Below, piece after piece: positions 23,745-36,227 of a DNA stretch of 64,000 bases. Below the pieces are notes generated by a model, which saw only the letters and a program-made list of their open reading frames with translations, ran no database searches and was not told the DNA's origin. Source of the DNA: Isoetes taiwanensis (lineage: Eukaryota; Streptophyta; Lycopodiopsida; Isoetales; Isoetaceae). How positions within the stretch are numbered: the stretch's first letter is position 1; the number at the start of each line of letters is the position of its first letter. Where the stretch lies: contig JAJEKV010000338.1 of the NCBI GenBank assembly GCA_021234155.1, positions 188,001 through 252,000 of the forward strand, written 5' to 3'. A program made the translations under genes and the position numbers.

Positions 23745-26700
23745 TCTACTTATTTAAAAAGTTTTTGAGGCGGTGCGCTCACGCCGGCGCTAACGCTTTT
23801 TCCGGCGATGTAACGCCGCTTTTTGTTTTCCGGTGACAATTTTTTATTTTTCTTTTCGTAGTTAATTTTTACGGCAGAGAGGGAAGCGTTTTTTCCTTGA
23901 TGGCCTCGAAAATCTCCGCCTTCCGTGATCATGAAATGGATTGTAAATCGATGATTGTTTAGGGAATGCCAGTTGGATTTTAGGTTAATTTCCGGATCCT
24001 TCTGTGGAGGTTGAAGCATATGATTTTACTTATCTCTTTCCTTTTTTTTGCAGGTTGAAGAGTCCTTTGCGATGCTTAAAGCTCTCGAAAAAATCATCGG
24101 CTTTTTTCTTGGGCGCATCTCCACGTATGTGTTTTAGGCAAAAACGGGTCGGACTCAAAATAGCAAGCTTCTGAAGTATCCATTTATCGCGATCGAGGAA
24201 ATCACCCCCGGATAAAAGCATCGCGGGGTTTCTATTTTTCATGTGCGGTCTTGCTCGACCCGCCTCAAATATATGCGACTCGATATCTCGCTCTTTTACC
24301 GCATCTAACGGTAATTTTTCATTTTAGTCGACCGAGGGTAATTTTTTATTTTCCTTTGGGTTGATTCTTGCCGTGATTTGGCATGCATTCCTTCTTCTCC
24401 TTATAACTTCTCTTCGTTGCAGGTGCATAGACGGGAGCATAGATGGCGGACAATGATAGTTGCAAAATTATGGCTTGATCTTCCAAGCGCAAAATTGACA
24501 TAAGGTACGAGAAATGGTGCTTCGTCTTGCTCCATCTTTAGTTGTGTTTTTTGATATGGTAGCTTTCTTTTCTCTGCATTAGCATCATTGTATCCCTTTC
24601 TTCCATGTTTGATTTGGACGTGCTTCAAGGTATACATTATGAAGTTGCTTCTATGAAAAATGCCAATAACAACTTTCTGTTTTGCATAGTGCTGAGAGCT
24701 GATGGTTTGTTCAGGTTTTAAGTTCCGGCTTGCATAAAGGGTATGTTCTTCTATTGAATCGCAATTGAGTATCTCCTTTGTGATGTATCTCTATAGTTTG
24801 TATCTTTACATTTTGAAGGTGTCTTCTTTTGCATGAATGTGGTCTACTTTTGCACGTGGGACAAATGATTCTCTTTTGCACATATTGTTCGTATTCTTCT
24901 TTTGTATCTTTACATTTTGAAGGTGTCTTCTTTTGCATGCATGTGGTCTACTTTTGCACGTGGGACAAATGATTCTCTTTTGCACATATTGCTCATATTC
25001 TTCTTACATTTTTGTATTTTGCAGGGAGCAGTTTCATTGCAAAATACAAGATCAAGCAGAGTCTTCTTTTTGCTAATGCTCCTCCATCAATTGGAGTGGA
25101 GCTGGACAGGATATTACCAAAATGTTTAAGGTAATTAGTCCCCGAAGCTCTGTAAAATGATGCTTGATTGAAAATGTTATGAAGACGTTTTGCCAATGAT
25201 GCTGAGGTAAGGAGTTCTTATAGTGCATGTTTATCCTTTGTAGGTGCTCTTTTTGGTTGGATGGGCCAGATGCCAACACTTTAATCCAAAGTTGTTGGAA
25301 GACATTGCAGTTGTTGAAGCTCTATCTCTTGTGATGGGGATGACAACTAGGTACATATCCTCTTAGACCAATGATGTCTATTCCCTTAAACCCTATATTC
25401 TAGAAGATTACATACCTACAACTGCCTTTGTCTCTGAGCACTAGCCTTGAATGTTTGTTCATCCTTCATGTTAATCTTTACATGCGCTCCTCCTCGCTTA
25501 ATGGCCGAAGTTGTGTTTAAGGTCCATTCGTTTCGTTTTTACATTTTCGTTTTGAGGCTAGAGCGTTAAGGTTCATTGATACTTGATAGTGCATCTTTTT
25601 ATAGGCATGAATAGGTTGAATTTAGAAGTGACATGATAATTGTTCATTATTTTGTGAAAGGATTTTCGGCCATATATCAGTTTAAGAGAATAGATGATGT
25701 TGGGGATCCTCCACGTTGAGGATTTGTCTGCAACTACTCCAGGGATTACATGGACCATCCATTGCAGAATGTGGTGGCAAGCAAACAGAGAGACACAAGG
25801 AAATCTGCGCAAAGATGGAAGGTAAAAATATTGGATGCATTTTCCATTCCCATCACAAATGCATGTGACATAATTTTCTCTTTTTAAGAATAGTGCGGAA
25901 TCTGAAAGTAGCTAAGCTAATTGCTAAGTGATTCCACTTCAAAATCAATCTCTCTCAACTCTATTGATGGGTAACTTCCTTAGTTTAGTGCTTAGATATG
26001 TGATTCCACTCATATGTGATTAGTTTTGGAGTATTTGTATAATTTATTTTACGCTCCAAGATGATGAATAAATGTTCAAACAATTGCAACTTTCGGATGG
26101 GGAAAGCTGGTCTTTGCCTCAAACACATAACCACGGATGTCTTAAGCTTTATCAAATTTGGCATTTTAATTGGACATGCAGATATATTGTTCGCTATGTA
26201 CATGTGATGTAGACTTTAATGACAAGATTGTTTCTATACATAACAATGGGTGAAAGAAGTAGGCAAGGTATTTTTGACATGCGGCTCTGGTCGCGGTTCC
26301 GGAGGTCTATACAAAGCTGCAATTAATAAACAGACTTTAGAAGAATTGTCTTGCTTTGAGTCTCGACAGATATATGTGCAACAACTCGCTGCTGTGCAGC
26401 GACATTGGAAGCAGATGCAAGTGTGGTAAATGTCTCATAAACATTCTACACTTGACATAGAGTCAAACTCTGTTACATGTACATTACTCTCCTTAGTATT
26501 CCATCTGGTTCATGCATAGCTCCCTTATATAGGGTTGTCTTTTAATTCTATTTATCAGCTTGATTCTAATCACAGTCTCTGCATATTTATTGGCCAAACA
26601 AAGGGTGCAAAATTTGGTGTTTTTACTAAGAAGTTAACCTAATTTCAATATTATTGAATTTGAGACCTCTTAATTGCAACATATGTGCCGCTCTTAATAC

Positions 26701-27369
26701 GGAAGCCCTATATAAATGCACCTCTGGCACAAATGTTGGTACATCGTTGTTACATCAAATTACATGCAACATCAAATTACATGCAACACATTGAAAGTGC
26801 ATAAAGAGGAGACAATTTTTGCAATTTAGCATTGGTTACCCAATTAGTTAGTTGTCTTTAATGTAGTCAACACAAACTAAACTAACAAATGCGTTTTCAA
26901 ATTGGTAACATGAATTTGCCCTCATTGTCGAAGCACCATTGGTTATTCTACTGCTTACAAATGAGTGCATTATTCTTGGACTTTTACTTCTTGGCACAAG
27001 GTCTACGAAAATATACGCGTCTACTTATGCGTGCAAAGTGTATGTTTGTTCGTCTCGATGTATTGTTATTCTGAAATCATGAATCATAGCAACTCCTCTA
27101 AGAATCAATTTAAGATTGAAGACGCCTCTACTTATGTGCGACAATGTCGTGCACCTGTTTACTTTGAAAATCCACTGCAAAGTTAATACATTGATGATAC
27201 TGCACTAGACAATTTCGACAACAAAAATATTTACATAAGAAAATCATGTCCATTCTTGCAAGCATCGACCTGTGATGTTCACAGAAGTTGTAGATATATG
27301 GACATTAAATGCCAAGTAAAAACATAAGCTAGGACATAAGCCCGGCAACGCCGGGCACACGTTTACTAG
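23745..27369 (+). mobile_element. Non-autonomous Helitron, copy 2 of a head-to-tail pair
   Basis: This copy begins TCTACTTATTTAAAAAG directly after the CTAG of copy 1 and ends with the same hairpin (gcccggc/gccgggc, 27340-27356), then CTAG at 27366-27369, followed by host T. The first 20 bases differ from copy 1 at one position, and the last 40 or so bases are also closely similar. The two copies share further stretches (for example near 17700 and 25660, 'ggccat..atcagttta' and 'gatcctcc'). No Rep/helicase is seen. A tandem duplication of about 104 bp lies at 24798-25004. Because A(copy 1)(copy 2)T has a single host A/T pair, the pair probably transposed as a unit or the second copy landed exactly at the end of the first. 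Confidence 0.85.
24798..25004 (+). repeat. Tandem duplication of about 104 bp inside Helitron copy 2
   Basis: Two adjacent copies of a segment beginning 'tttgtatctttacattttg' and containing 'ggtctacttttgcacgtggg'. They differ at a few positions, so the duplication is fairly recent. No coding meaning is evident. Confidence 0.8.
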
Positions 27370-27760
27370 TTATTATTATAATCTGCCATCCTGAGGCAGA
27401 ATATTTGGTTTTTCTTCTTGATTAATGATAAAATCTGCTCTTGCTCTTAATAAAAAGGAAAAAGAGGACCCGTAGGTTATGATAAGTACAATATATAGTA
27501 TCAGCTAAGAACACCTTGCAAGTTGCTCTCTGGGAAGGAAGGAAGGAAGAAATATTGGATTAACATCTGTGGCAGACCCTTAGGTATATCCTTTCGTGTT
27601 ATCGACATGGAGGACCTTGACAGCTCGCGCTCTACAAACTCATGGCACTGTTGTAGGATGAGATTTTCAAACATGACGTCTTTCATTTGTAGAACTATTG
27701 CAACTGCTTCCTCTGGAGGCACTGAAGATCCCATCATATGTAACAACATCCATCATAGCT

Positions 27761-28010
27761 CTAGGAGCTCGCAGAGGCAGGAACTGCAGACGAACTTGGA
27801 CTAGATCTAGAACCATCAAAGAGGAAAGGTCTAGAGCGCCAATCAACATGTGGGTTATGCAATTCGAGCCAAGGAAGATCCAAGACTACTGGCGCATGTG
27901 GGCTAGCTTTGAGATTGAAGGAAATGCTACAAGACGCTCCCTCGAACAAAATCCGAAGAGGTGCAGACATTTCGAGGAGATCTCACGTCCATCAATCACG
28001 CCAACAAAAA
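27761..28010 (-). pseudogene. Ty3/gypsy protease-region fragment
   Basis: On the minus strand one frame reads LKASPHAPVVLDLPWLELHN then PHVDWRSRPFLFDG. This is the conserved end of the retropepsin-like domain of Ty3/gypsy elements, which in the family reads V-I-L-G-L-P-W-L-x-x-H-N-P-x-I-D-W. The segment just before it (ILFEGASCSISF) also fits. The upstream part with the catalytic Asp is in another frame or lost, no reverse transcriptase follows, and no LTRs or PBS were seen. It is a decayed scrap from an element that ran right to left. Confidence 0.7.
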
Positions 28011-28239
28011 TGGGATGCTCAACTCTGCTTCTGGGGATGGCGTGCTTAAAAGTGAACGTAAAGCACTCAAGTTTGGGGACTTCATATCTTTCTATCCATG
28101 TGAATACGATGTCGATAACAACATATTACTCAGATCACATCCTTTTTCATGCGCCTGTTGCATTATCTGGACTGCATTCAACTATAAGGCATGCTCCGTA
28201 GCATGGTTATGTAGCGTGGTTACGCCATTTGACTGAAGG

Positions 28240-29280
28240 CAACAAACCCATAGGAAGCACAATTCTTAGCAACCTCAGCGACAAGATAAATTGAGAATCA
28301 ATCCAAATGATCTTGAATATACTAATCGGATTGATCTTGAATAAATCCATTATCGAGCTTAGACGGAAGAGTGGTCTAGCAAAAGAGTTAGGTCTTGAAG
28401 CTACCTATGGACTAATCTTTAGATCTTGATCACTAGTTCTGTGGCACCATGTTGGAGTTTTGCTCCAAGTAGTATAAAAAACGGTGGAAAAGCATTTACA
28501 ACCATCTTGAACATTATCATCAGTAGCAAACCTCATAGCATTTACAATGGGCAAGGCAGCTGCATATATCCTTGAAACGATAAAGAGGAAACCTTATATT
28601 GATTCACATCCTTTGGATGGAAAAGAAATAGGCAGTGGTGAATCTAGAATGTTAGTTTCAATTATCCTTCAAGACCTAGTATGGCGTATTTTCTAAAACT
28701 TTTGGGGACGCCTTCATTTTAACCTGTCCCGGGACGTGGCACATGCCCAACATCATATGCGACGTCGTCAGATGTGACCCATAGGTGACACATACCCAGA
28801 CATGACCATGTGACCTACACATGAATCAGACGTGTCCATGCGACGTCTGATAGAAGCCGCATCCAACGTTAAGTAGACATCGCATGTGCATAAATATATA
28901 TGAATAATATTTAATATATTAATTAAATTTAATAAAAAGTAAAATAAAAACTACATTATGTTGCATGCGACCTATATTAGATGTCACAAGTGTATGTTTC
29001 ATTAATTTAATAAGATAAATTAGTTAAAATAAATAAAAAATACTTAATGCCGCATGTGATGTGGTGTATGGAATAAAAGAAAATTATATTGGAAATAAAT
29101 TAAAGGATGGATCTTATTGATAAGTAAGCTATAATATTTTTTAAAACTATGATTTTTTTTTTTTTTATAAAATACGTGTTGTACCATACAAATATGTTTT
29201 AGAATACTCCTACGTATAATGTATTGGCTATATAGTCATAAATGTATATCTATACTCTCTATATGTTCTTATGTTTGTCG
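28240..29280. other. No gene recognised
   Basis: Between 28700 and 28870 the words 'gacgt', 'catgcgacg' and 'acatgacc' recur in a degenerate way, followed by a very AT-rich stretch (28880-29200). The last 24 bases before the transposon at 29305 (ending in 'ccgttcgag') resemble the unit boundary of the repeat array on its other side. Confidence 0.4.
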
Positions 29281-29304
29281 CGCTTATCCGACCGTCCGTT
29301 CGAG

Positions 29305-29334
29305 GGGTAAACGCACGCAGGTGGGGGGCATTTT
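29305..29334 (+). repeat. Left terminal inverted repeat of the Sola-like element
   Basis: Begins GGGTAAACGCAC and ends in GGGGGGCATTTT. It pairs with 36228-36257 in inverse orientation at 29 of 30 positions. The 4 bases before it are the target duplication CGAG. Confidence 0.92.
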
Positions 29335-29582
29335 CGCGAAATCCAAGCACCCCATCAGCACAGCACCCTTACTTTTTTTTAATGAAGTTTGATGGAATCT
29401 TTTGCCCGTCAATTTCATTTCTTTGCACTTCACATTTCTCCCGCGCCCGAGGTTCGAAGATGGCGCCCTAGCTGCGCCCTAGCTGCGCCCATTTCTTGTG
29501 AAAGGACGATCAGAGTGCATCAGACCATCATTTCGAAGCAAATAATGTTGGAGCAGATCATTCTGGAACCATCCTTTTAAGA

Positions 29583-31878
29583 ATGAGTTACCTGGATTCA
29601 TATGATGGGGATCCCTCATCCTGGCAGTATCCGGAAGGGAGACAATCAGTAAGTCTTTTTTTTCCCTAATTTCCTCCCCCTTTCTATGAAGTTCTAAAGG
29701 GCGATTTTTTTTGCTTAGGAGATGAGGTTTGCCACAACAGTTCAGGAATTTCATGAATACAGGAGACTGCCGAATGAAGGAAGGGATCCAAAATCTATAA
29801 CCTGGGATGATTGCAGCCTTGATGATTTTTTGAGTGTCTGGACCACAGATTTGAAGTGTGGTAAGATCAAACTGCACCAAGTTAGGCCTGAGTTTGCTGA
29901 TGACCTGGATGATCTGGTCTATAAGGTTTACCAGTTTGGCTTAAAAAATAAAGAAGCCAGAACTATTTTTGCCAGAGCCTTTGCCTACCAGAATACTAGA
30001 CGTGCTTTAGCTAACCCTGCCAAGCATAAGCTAAACTGGGCCCTTTTCGGATGGCAAACTTTGCAAACCTCTAAAAGAAACACAAGGAAGAGAACAAGTA
30101 GGGAAGAGACTGTTGTGACCAGCATTGCAAGATGTATTACATTAATGGAAGATGAGCAGAAGTGCATTAAAGTTGAAGTGCAGATTTTGGAACAGCAGTT
30201 GCAGGCAAAGGAGATGGCTCTAGTTGGATTGAATGGTCTGCTTGAAGGCCTTGATAAATTGCTGGCCTCAGTTTCAGCTGACATACAAGAGACTAAAAAT
30301 GATATTTTAGCATTAAAGGAAACCTGTCCCGAAGAAACAGTTGCTTTGCAACAATTGGCTGATCGAGAAACAGTTCAAGGGCTAACATTGCTGAATCTTT
30401 TGAAGCAAAAGAAAGCATCAGATAATAGTGAAATGCTTAATGAAGAGGTACGTGTTATCAATGAAAAACTTGCTTCTATTAGGACTGTAGAACAGGAAAT
30501 AGATTCTAAGATTGCCAACATGGCTTCATTGAAAGATAAATTTGTGAACACTACAATCATTAGGCCATCTGCTGGAAATTGGATAACAGTTGACAGGGAT
30601 TTAGGTTGCTGTGTTTGTGGCATGGGCTTTAGTGATCAGTTTGACATGCATATAAAACTAAAATGTGGCCACCAGTTCCACATCTTCTGCTTTCAGATCT
30701 GCCTGCAAAACCTACAATGCATTTCTTGTCACATTGAACTCCCCGAAGATCTATATCAAGAGTTAGGTTATCTGGATTTTAGGCCAGCAAACAAGAACGA
30801 TCATGAGTCAAGCAATGAATTGAATGAATCATTGAATGATGATGATGAAGAAATTGGTACACCTGCTAAGAAATTACAAGTAAGAAGAAGACCTCAAACA
30901 AGATCTTTGACCAGTCCACAAAAAGGTACGTCACATGTTGTTCTTGTTATAATCTACAATTTGCTTCAGTTAGATCTAAGTTTAAGTTACATTTTTATAG
31001 CAATGAGTTAGTAGATTAGTAACTGTTCTGACTGCCATGCAGTAGATGCACAAAGTAAAGGTTGCAGGAAAAGGCAAGTAGTTGATGTCGAGGAATTCGA
31101 CAAAGAAACAGAAGTATCAGGTTAGTCATCTATATTTGGTATTTAAATTTATGAATTTAGACCTAACTAATGTTTGTTGTAGCAGAAGATGCAGACAATA
31201 CTGAGCTGGAAGAGATTGCAATTGGGAAGGCTGCTAAGAAGCCAAGGAAGAGAGCGCCAAAACCGGTGGCTTCGAAAAACTTAACAATGAATAGAAGAGG
31301 CGGGAAAGAAATGAAGAAAACCAAAGAGGTGGCAGCAACAGTTCCTCTAGAGGTGCCAGAAAATGCACCTGTAGAAAACATCTCCGCTCAAACAACTCGA
31401 GATAGCAATTTGAAGAACTCTGATAAATTATGTGGTAAAATTGTTCTTATTTCACCTCTTGCCAACTACTCTAATATTTGTGACTGATTTGTTTGCTGAA
31501 TGTACAGGTAGCCAAGCAACAGATTCTTATGATTCTAGTAGAATCCAAGGCATTTGGTTTTCGAGTGACAAATATGATCCCTATGAATATACACAGTCAT
31601 ATGATTTAGGAAATTTGTTTCAAGGTCCGGCACATCAAGCAACATCTGAACTTCCCAAACCAAGTGAAGATCCTGTTGTTCCAAATGCCAGTTCCCACCA
31701 GAATGCACAAGTACCAGGTTCCTCTACAACACCTATTTCTACACAAGCTGATGATGAAGTTCAATCACCAGCCAGCAAGCTGTTAGTTGGAGCAGCTCAG
31801 TCCGACACGGATTCGGAGGACGAAGACATGACCTTGGGTCAATATACGGCGGCTGCTGGTCTGGTTATAAAGAAATAG
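29583..31878 (+). CDS. Transposon accessory protein: coiled coil plus RING-H2 finger, 657 aa
   Basis: Five exons join in phase: 29583-29648, 29719-30925, 31043-31120, 31183-31434, 31508-31878, all GT-AG; the fourth acceptor has a NAGNAG choice. The protein starts MSYLDSYDGDPSSWQYPEG. Residues 24-145 form a conserved-looking N-terminal domain; residues about 150-295 are heptad-like coiled coil. A RING-H2 finger follows: Cys319, Cys322, Cys338, His340, His343, Cys346, Cys356, Cys359 (C-x2-C-x15-C-x-H-x2-H-x2-C-x9-C-x2-C). The C-terminal third is low-complexity, with basic patches (KKPRKRAPK) and an acidic end (DSEDEDMTLGQY). RING fingers usually recruit ubiquitin-conjugating enzymes, but here the role is unknown. 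The gene lies wholly within the transposon TIRs and converges on the transposase gene, so it is probably an element-encoded accessory factor or a captured host gene. The reading frame is intact, unlike the transposase. Confidence 0.8.
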
Positions 31879-32399
31879 CAGTTAGTTTTTGAATTGTACA
31901 TATGCCAGTTGTTTTGTACATGGGAATTAACTTGTAATTAAAACATCCGAATGATATATATTTTGCTGATAGAATGGAGTACAGTTTCGTACTCAAATTT
32001 TGTACAATCTTCAAATTTTGCACTCAAGATGCTTGAGTGACTTCATATTACAGATATATATAACAGGGAATATAATATCATTTTGCACTCCAAGTCTATC
32101 ACATACTTGATTCTAAGACTTGTGAAAAACCTGGTTTTAACTTGTGTCACATACTTTTAACTCTGGTTTACTGTACAATACTTAAAAAGAATGGGTCTGG
32201 TGGTTAAAGTAACCAAGTTCAAAGAAATTTTATATGCCTTGCATCACATTCTTAGCAATCCCAACTCCAATAATGTAACCATGGTATATTGGTCAACTCA
32301 ACTATTCCAATCTTAATTAACCTGCTCCACTCTATGTACAACCTTCAATGCTTTTCATTGCCCTATATTATGCAAATGGTAAACTGTTACATGGACATA

Positions 32400-32780
32400 T
32401 GAATTCACAGCAGATTTGAATCATGTGTACAGAATGTTCTTGTCCTAGAGTATGGAATATCCGGGGGTGTGAATTGCACTTTGTTTAAGGAAATGAATAA
32501 GAGAGATGTGGTTGTGGAACTCTATGATCCAATCATATGCACAGAATGGTTGTGATGAAGATGCCTTAGTGTTATACAGGGGAATGCAGGAGGAGGGACT
32601 GTGCCCAAACAAGATTACCTTTTGTGCCATACTTAACACGTGTTAACAGAGGTTAAGCTAGTGCAGATGGTGTGCTAGTTTGGAGTTGGGCAACCAGAAT
32701 ATTTTGATACAATAAATATGCCAGACTCAACTGTCCTGAATGCCATTATTTCAGCATATGCATGGCTCTTCAGACGGATG
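32400..32780 (+). pseudogene. PPR protein fragment carried inside the Sola-like element
   Basis: The plus strand reads LFKEMNKRDVV, then after a frame change WNSMIQSYAQNGCDEDALVL followed by YRGMQEEGLCPNKITFCAILNTC and a stop at 32641. This is a clear plant pentatricopeptide repeat (35-residue helical hairpin; organelle RNA binding), of the spacing seen in PLS-class proteins. A second piece, MPDSTVLNAIISAYAW, lies at about 32715-32765. The frames are broken and only one to two motifs survive. It lies between the two transposon genes and overlaps, antisense, the last exon of the transposase reading frame. It is best explained as host sequence captured by the element. Confidence 0.72.
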
Positions 32781-35700
32781 TGGCACAAAGCATATGCATG
32801 GCTCTTAGTCAAATGAAACAAAGTAATAAACTGCCATATAGTTATCCGTGTGGTCCCCTTCAAGGTCTCACAATCATACCTTATCTTTCTACATACTTCA
32901 CCTACTCTTATTAGCCAAAACTGTCTGCACAAAACAAAAAGAAATCAGCAAATAAACATTTCTGTAGGATTTGTAAATGTAAGTTTTAGACCCATACCTG
33001 ATAATGTTGCTATCTTTCATTCCTCTTTTTATAGTAAAATACCACTTCAAGAAGTTCACAGCATCTTCTGCATTCCTTAGTGGAGTGCTGGACCTTTTTA
33101 ACATCTCGCTGGTGAGTATCCTCTTTATGACAGCCCCGGCGCCATCATGCTCACCTTTGCCATGAGAAGATGCAAAGAAATTCCATTCCATTTTTATTCC
33201 AGTCCTCTCATAAAATCTTCCCAAATAATAGAATGACCTAGAGGACTTGAACTGTGCAGCACATCCATCTGACCAAAAGACATGGAGAGAGTAATTTATA
33301 CCTTTAGCTACCAAGTAGTCTGCATGCTTTTGGAGACAATGTTGCACGAAGTCAGTGTCATGTTCGCGATCGTCTGACATGTAAAAATGAGTCTCCTTCA
33401 CTAGCTTACGGTCACCAATCTGGATATTTGAACTTTCATCTCTTCTTGCATGCCTATACGTGATATGAACAAGTATTGAACATTGGTCATTCCTCCAATG
33501 TAGTGTTTGAATTTCTTGCTGGATTTTGAAACTGTAATTCTCTGCGAAATCTATAACTGAGATGACTACATCTGCTGGAAATGTCTGTAGGCATTCTTTG
33601 AACTGCTCTGCCTGCCATCTGGCTGTGTAGTTATGTGGAATGAATTGCTTGAATACAGCATCAGCATGCTGTAAAAAATCAGAGCATGATGTATTCTTGT
33701 ACACCAATTTCATGACATCCTTAGTCTTAACAACTGGTTTTCCACCCTTCCCAACATCTTTTGCATATGTTTCTTTCACCTAAACATACAAGTTCGATCA
33801 ACATGAAAGCATAAGAAGACCATTTTGCAAGATGTAAGATCTGAAACAGTTCATTCAAGTAACTGAAATATACCTTTTCAAAATTCTTCCAATCCATCTT
33901 GACACGTTTGCTCCTCTCCTTTGGACATTTCTTAAAACATTTCAGTCCACAAGCACTACATTCAAGTTGCAAACAAGTCCCTTTATACCATGTTGTTGTA
34001 TCTTTCTTTGGGCATACCATGGACCTCCACATTTCACTAACACTCATGAACGTATGCTTAGAGGCTTCACAAGTTGGTCCATATCCACAAACATCACACT
34101 TACATGTACAATTAGAACCATGCAACTTAGAGTCTCGCCTCATCTTGCTCAAAGCTTGCCTTACAAATTCTGCTCTCATGTGATAAATACAGCAGCATGT
34201 CTCCCTTTCCTTGAGCCTCCTTACAAACTTAGGCTTTAGAGCTTCAAACAAGCGCAGCCCAATCCAATGTTGTTAAGTACGTCAAAATCCGTACCTTTAA
34301 AAAACGTTTTTTAAGATTTTTTGAAGATTTTTAAAATTTTTGGAAAAAATCTTTAAAAACGTATTTCATATAAAATACGTTAAAAATCTTTAAAATCCTT
34401 AAAAATCTTTAAAAATCTTTAAAAACCTTAGACTGTAATTTTGTTTATTCAAATATATGATATTCTTGAACTTATTTATCCTTGTATATGAAATTCTTAT
34501 ATTTCTTAATCTCTATAATAATGTTTTTTCTGAACTTTCTTAAGAGTTGCATGGCAAAACAACTATAATATCTTTGTACTTGAACTTAATAGTTTCTAGT
34601 AGCAGCACAAATTTTTGATTTACTTGTTGGCATGCTACGTCTTATAACTTGTAGTAAAAATATGCATTTTAACCATGACAATTATATCCAATAAAGTAGT
34701 GCAAATAAATAATGTGCAATTTTTTTCTTTTTTTTTTTGGCCATACTAAATCATAAAAATCCTTTAAAAAACGTGAGGATTTTTATAAAGGTACTTTAAA
34801 AATAAAAAACGGGTTTTTTAACAACATTGGCCCAATCTTCATACTTGGATATTGCCTTTTGAATCTTTTGTAGAACATTACCTGTAACTTAGAAATCAGT
34901 TAAGTAATTTTAAAGACGTATGACTTAAGCTTCAATACATTATTCAAAGACCTTGCACAAAAAACCAAGCAAGGAAAAGAACATACCTGTGACTCTTCCA
35001 AAAAGTGTATTGCATGTAACAAATGAGGTTTCAGCAATATCTCTCCATTATTCTGTCTCCTCAATTTGAGAACTTGTCTTTTGTTTGGAGAAACTCTTGT
35101 TTCGGAGACCCAGAAGTCATAAACCTTTTCGCGGTCTTCATCACATAGCTTGTCCATTCTGGCTTTCTTCTTAAACATGGACCACGGCCCTCCAAATTCA
35201 GCCCGTTTCCTCTTGTCTATAGCAACATAAACAGCCTTCCTCTTCAAGTTTAGAGCTCTTGCTACTGCAGCTCGATTGGTACAGTGATTAACAGCCATCA
35301 TCATAGTTGACGCTCTTGCTTGATTGACGTCTTGAGTTCTGCATCTTTTCTTACTCTCAAGGGAATTCTTAACATTATCAAAAACATGCCTATACACATT
35401 GAATTCCTTAAAACCAATCATGTCAAATTCAGGAAGCTTCTCTGCTGCCCTGGAAACTACCTCCCTTCTATCATCTGGATGTAAGTTAGAACATACCTTG
35501 TTGATGTAATCCACAATCTGCTTACATAAGCTTTGTTTATACCTAATGCCCACCCTTTCCTTATCTTCACATTGTATCAGTGCCTCCTTTTCAGCCTTCC
35601 TTTTCCTCTGCATCTTTCTTCTTGCTGACATAATTCTTCTGCATGCAGTGTTTGGAGATAAACAATTACATGCTTTCTTGCAATCATTAATACATACTGG

Positions 35701-36099
35701 AGAACTTTGTTTATGCTTGCTACTTCCAATTGGAGATGAGATTGTCTGCCAATTACTTTCATGTACAGAACTTTTAGTTTGCAATGGAATTGGTATCTCC
35801 TCAGCCACATCAATGCTTGGTGTATAAGATTGCAATTTGTAACCAAGAGCAGCAGCTATCTCCTCTGGATCTGTACCTCCAAATCTCGCTTCAAATTCAG
35901 CTGCATATGTTGCAACAAGATCCATTGAAGCCCAAAGAATTTTGAGGCATAACCGAAATTCATACATGAGAACCTGCCATAAAAACAAGAAATGCATTCC
36001 TCTTTTTTGAAAATTGAATTCCAGCAGCTGCATGCTACTAGAAAGCGGGAGATCATCCCTCCCTAGCCGGATTGATGACATGGCTAAACAAACTTCCAT
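32675..36099 (-). pseudogene. DDE transposase of the Sola-like element, disrupted by a MITE
   Basis: Exons on the minus strand: 36099 (or an inner ATG) to 34987, 34881-33874 (interrupted), 33779-32998, 32924-32675; introns 105, 94 and 73 bp, all GT-AG and in phase. The N-terminal part is basic with a Cys-rich patch (CINDCKKACNCLSPNTACRR). Then come WSMFKKKARMDKLCDEDREK, a zinc-binding-like block (CTCKCDVCGYGPTCEAS and three further C-x2-C pairs) and the catalytic core: VISVIDFAENYSF (first Asp), HVFWSDGCAAQFKSS (second Asp) and FFASSHGKGEHDGAGA (third acidic site). The second exon is split by a 565-bp hAT MITE at 34265-34829, which adds stops. The last exon leaves the family pattern after CETLKGTTR, where it runs antisense to a PPR scrap, so the true C-terminus may be lost. 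It is probably inactive unless the MITE is spliced out. Confidence 0.82.
34265..34829. mobile_element. hAT-type MITE, 565 bp, inserted in the transposase exon
   Basis: The element starts CAATGTTGTTAA and ends TTAACAACATTG, a perfect 12-bp inverted repeat of hAT type. It is flanked by an exact 8-bp duplication, GCCCAATC (34257-34264 and 34830-34837), the size made by hAT transposases. The subterminal parts are rich in 'ctttaaaaa' words on both sides; no ORF is present. It interrupts the transposase coding exon between codons for the lysine and isoleucine of a SMKIG motif. Removal of the element and one TSD copy leaves that frame open. Confidence 0.9.
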
Positions 36100-36227
36100 T
36101 TCTGGAGCCTTTCGAACCTAATTTTACCCGCGCTCAAAAGAACCCGTCATGGGCATGTTCTTGCAGGGCAAAAATGCACTTACTAAAAAGTAAAGCACCC
36201 CATCAGCACCCAGTGTCGCCGACATTA

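Noticed and set aside
27667-28236. Plus- and minus-strand ORFs of 60-167 aa overlapping the Ty3 scrap
   Set aside because: They are other-frame readings of the retroelement remnant; only the minus frame with the LPWL..HNPHVDW motif has family support.
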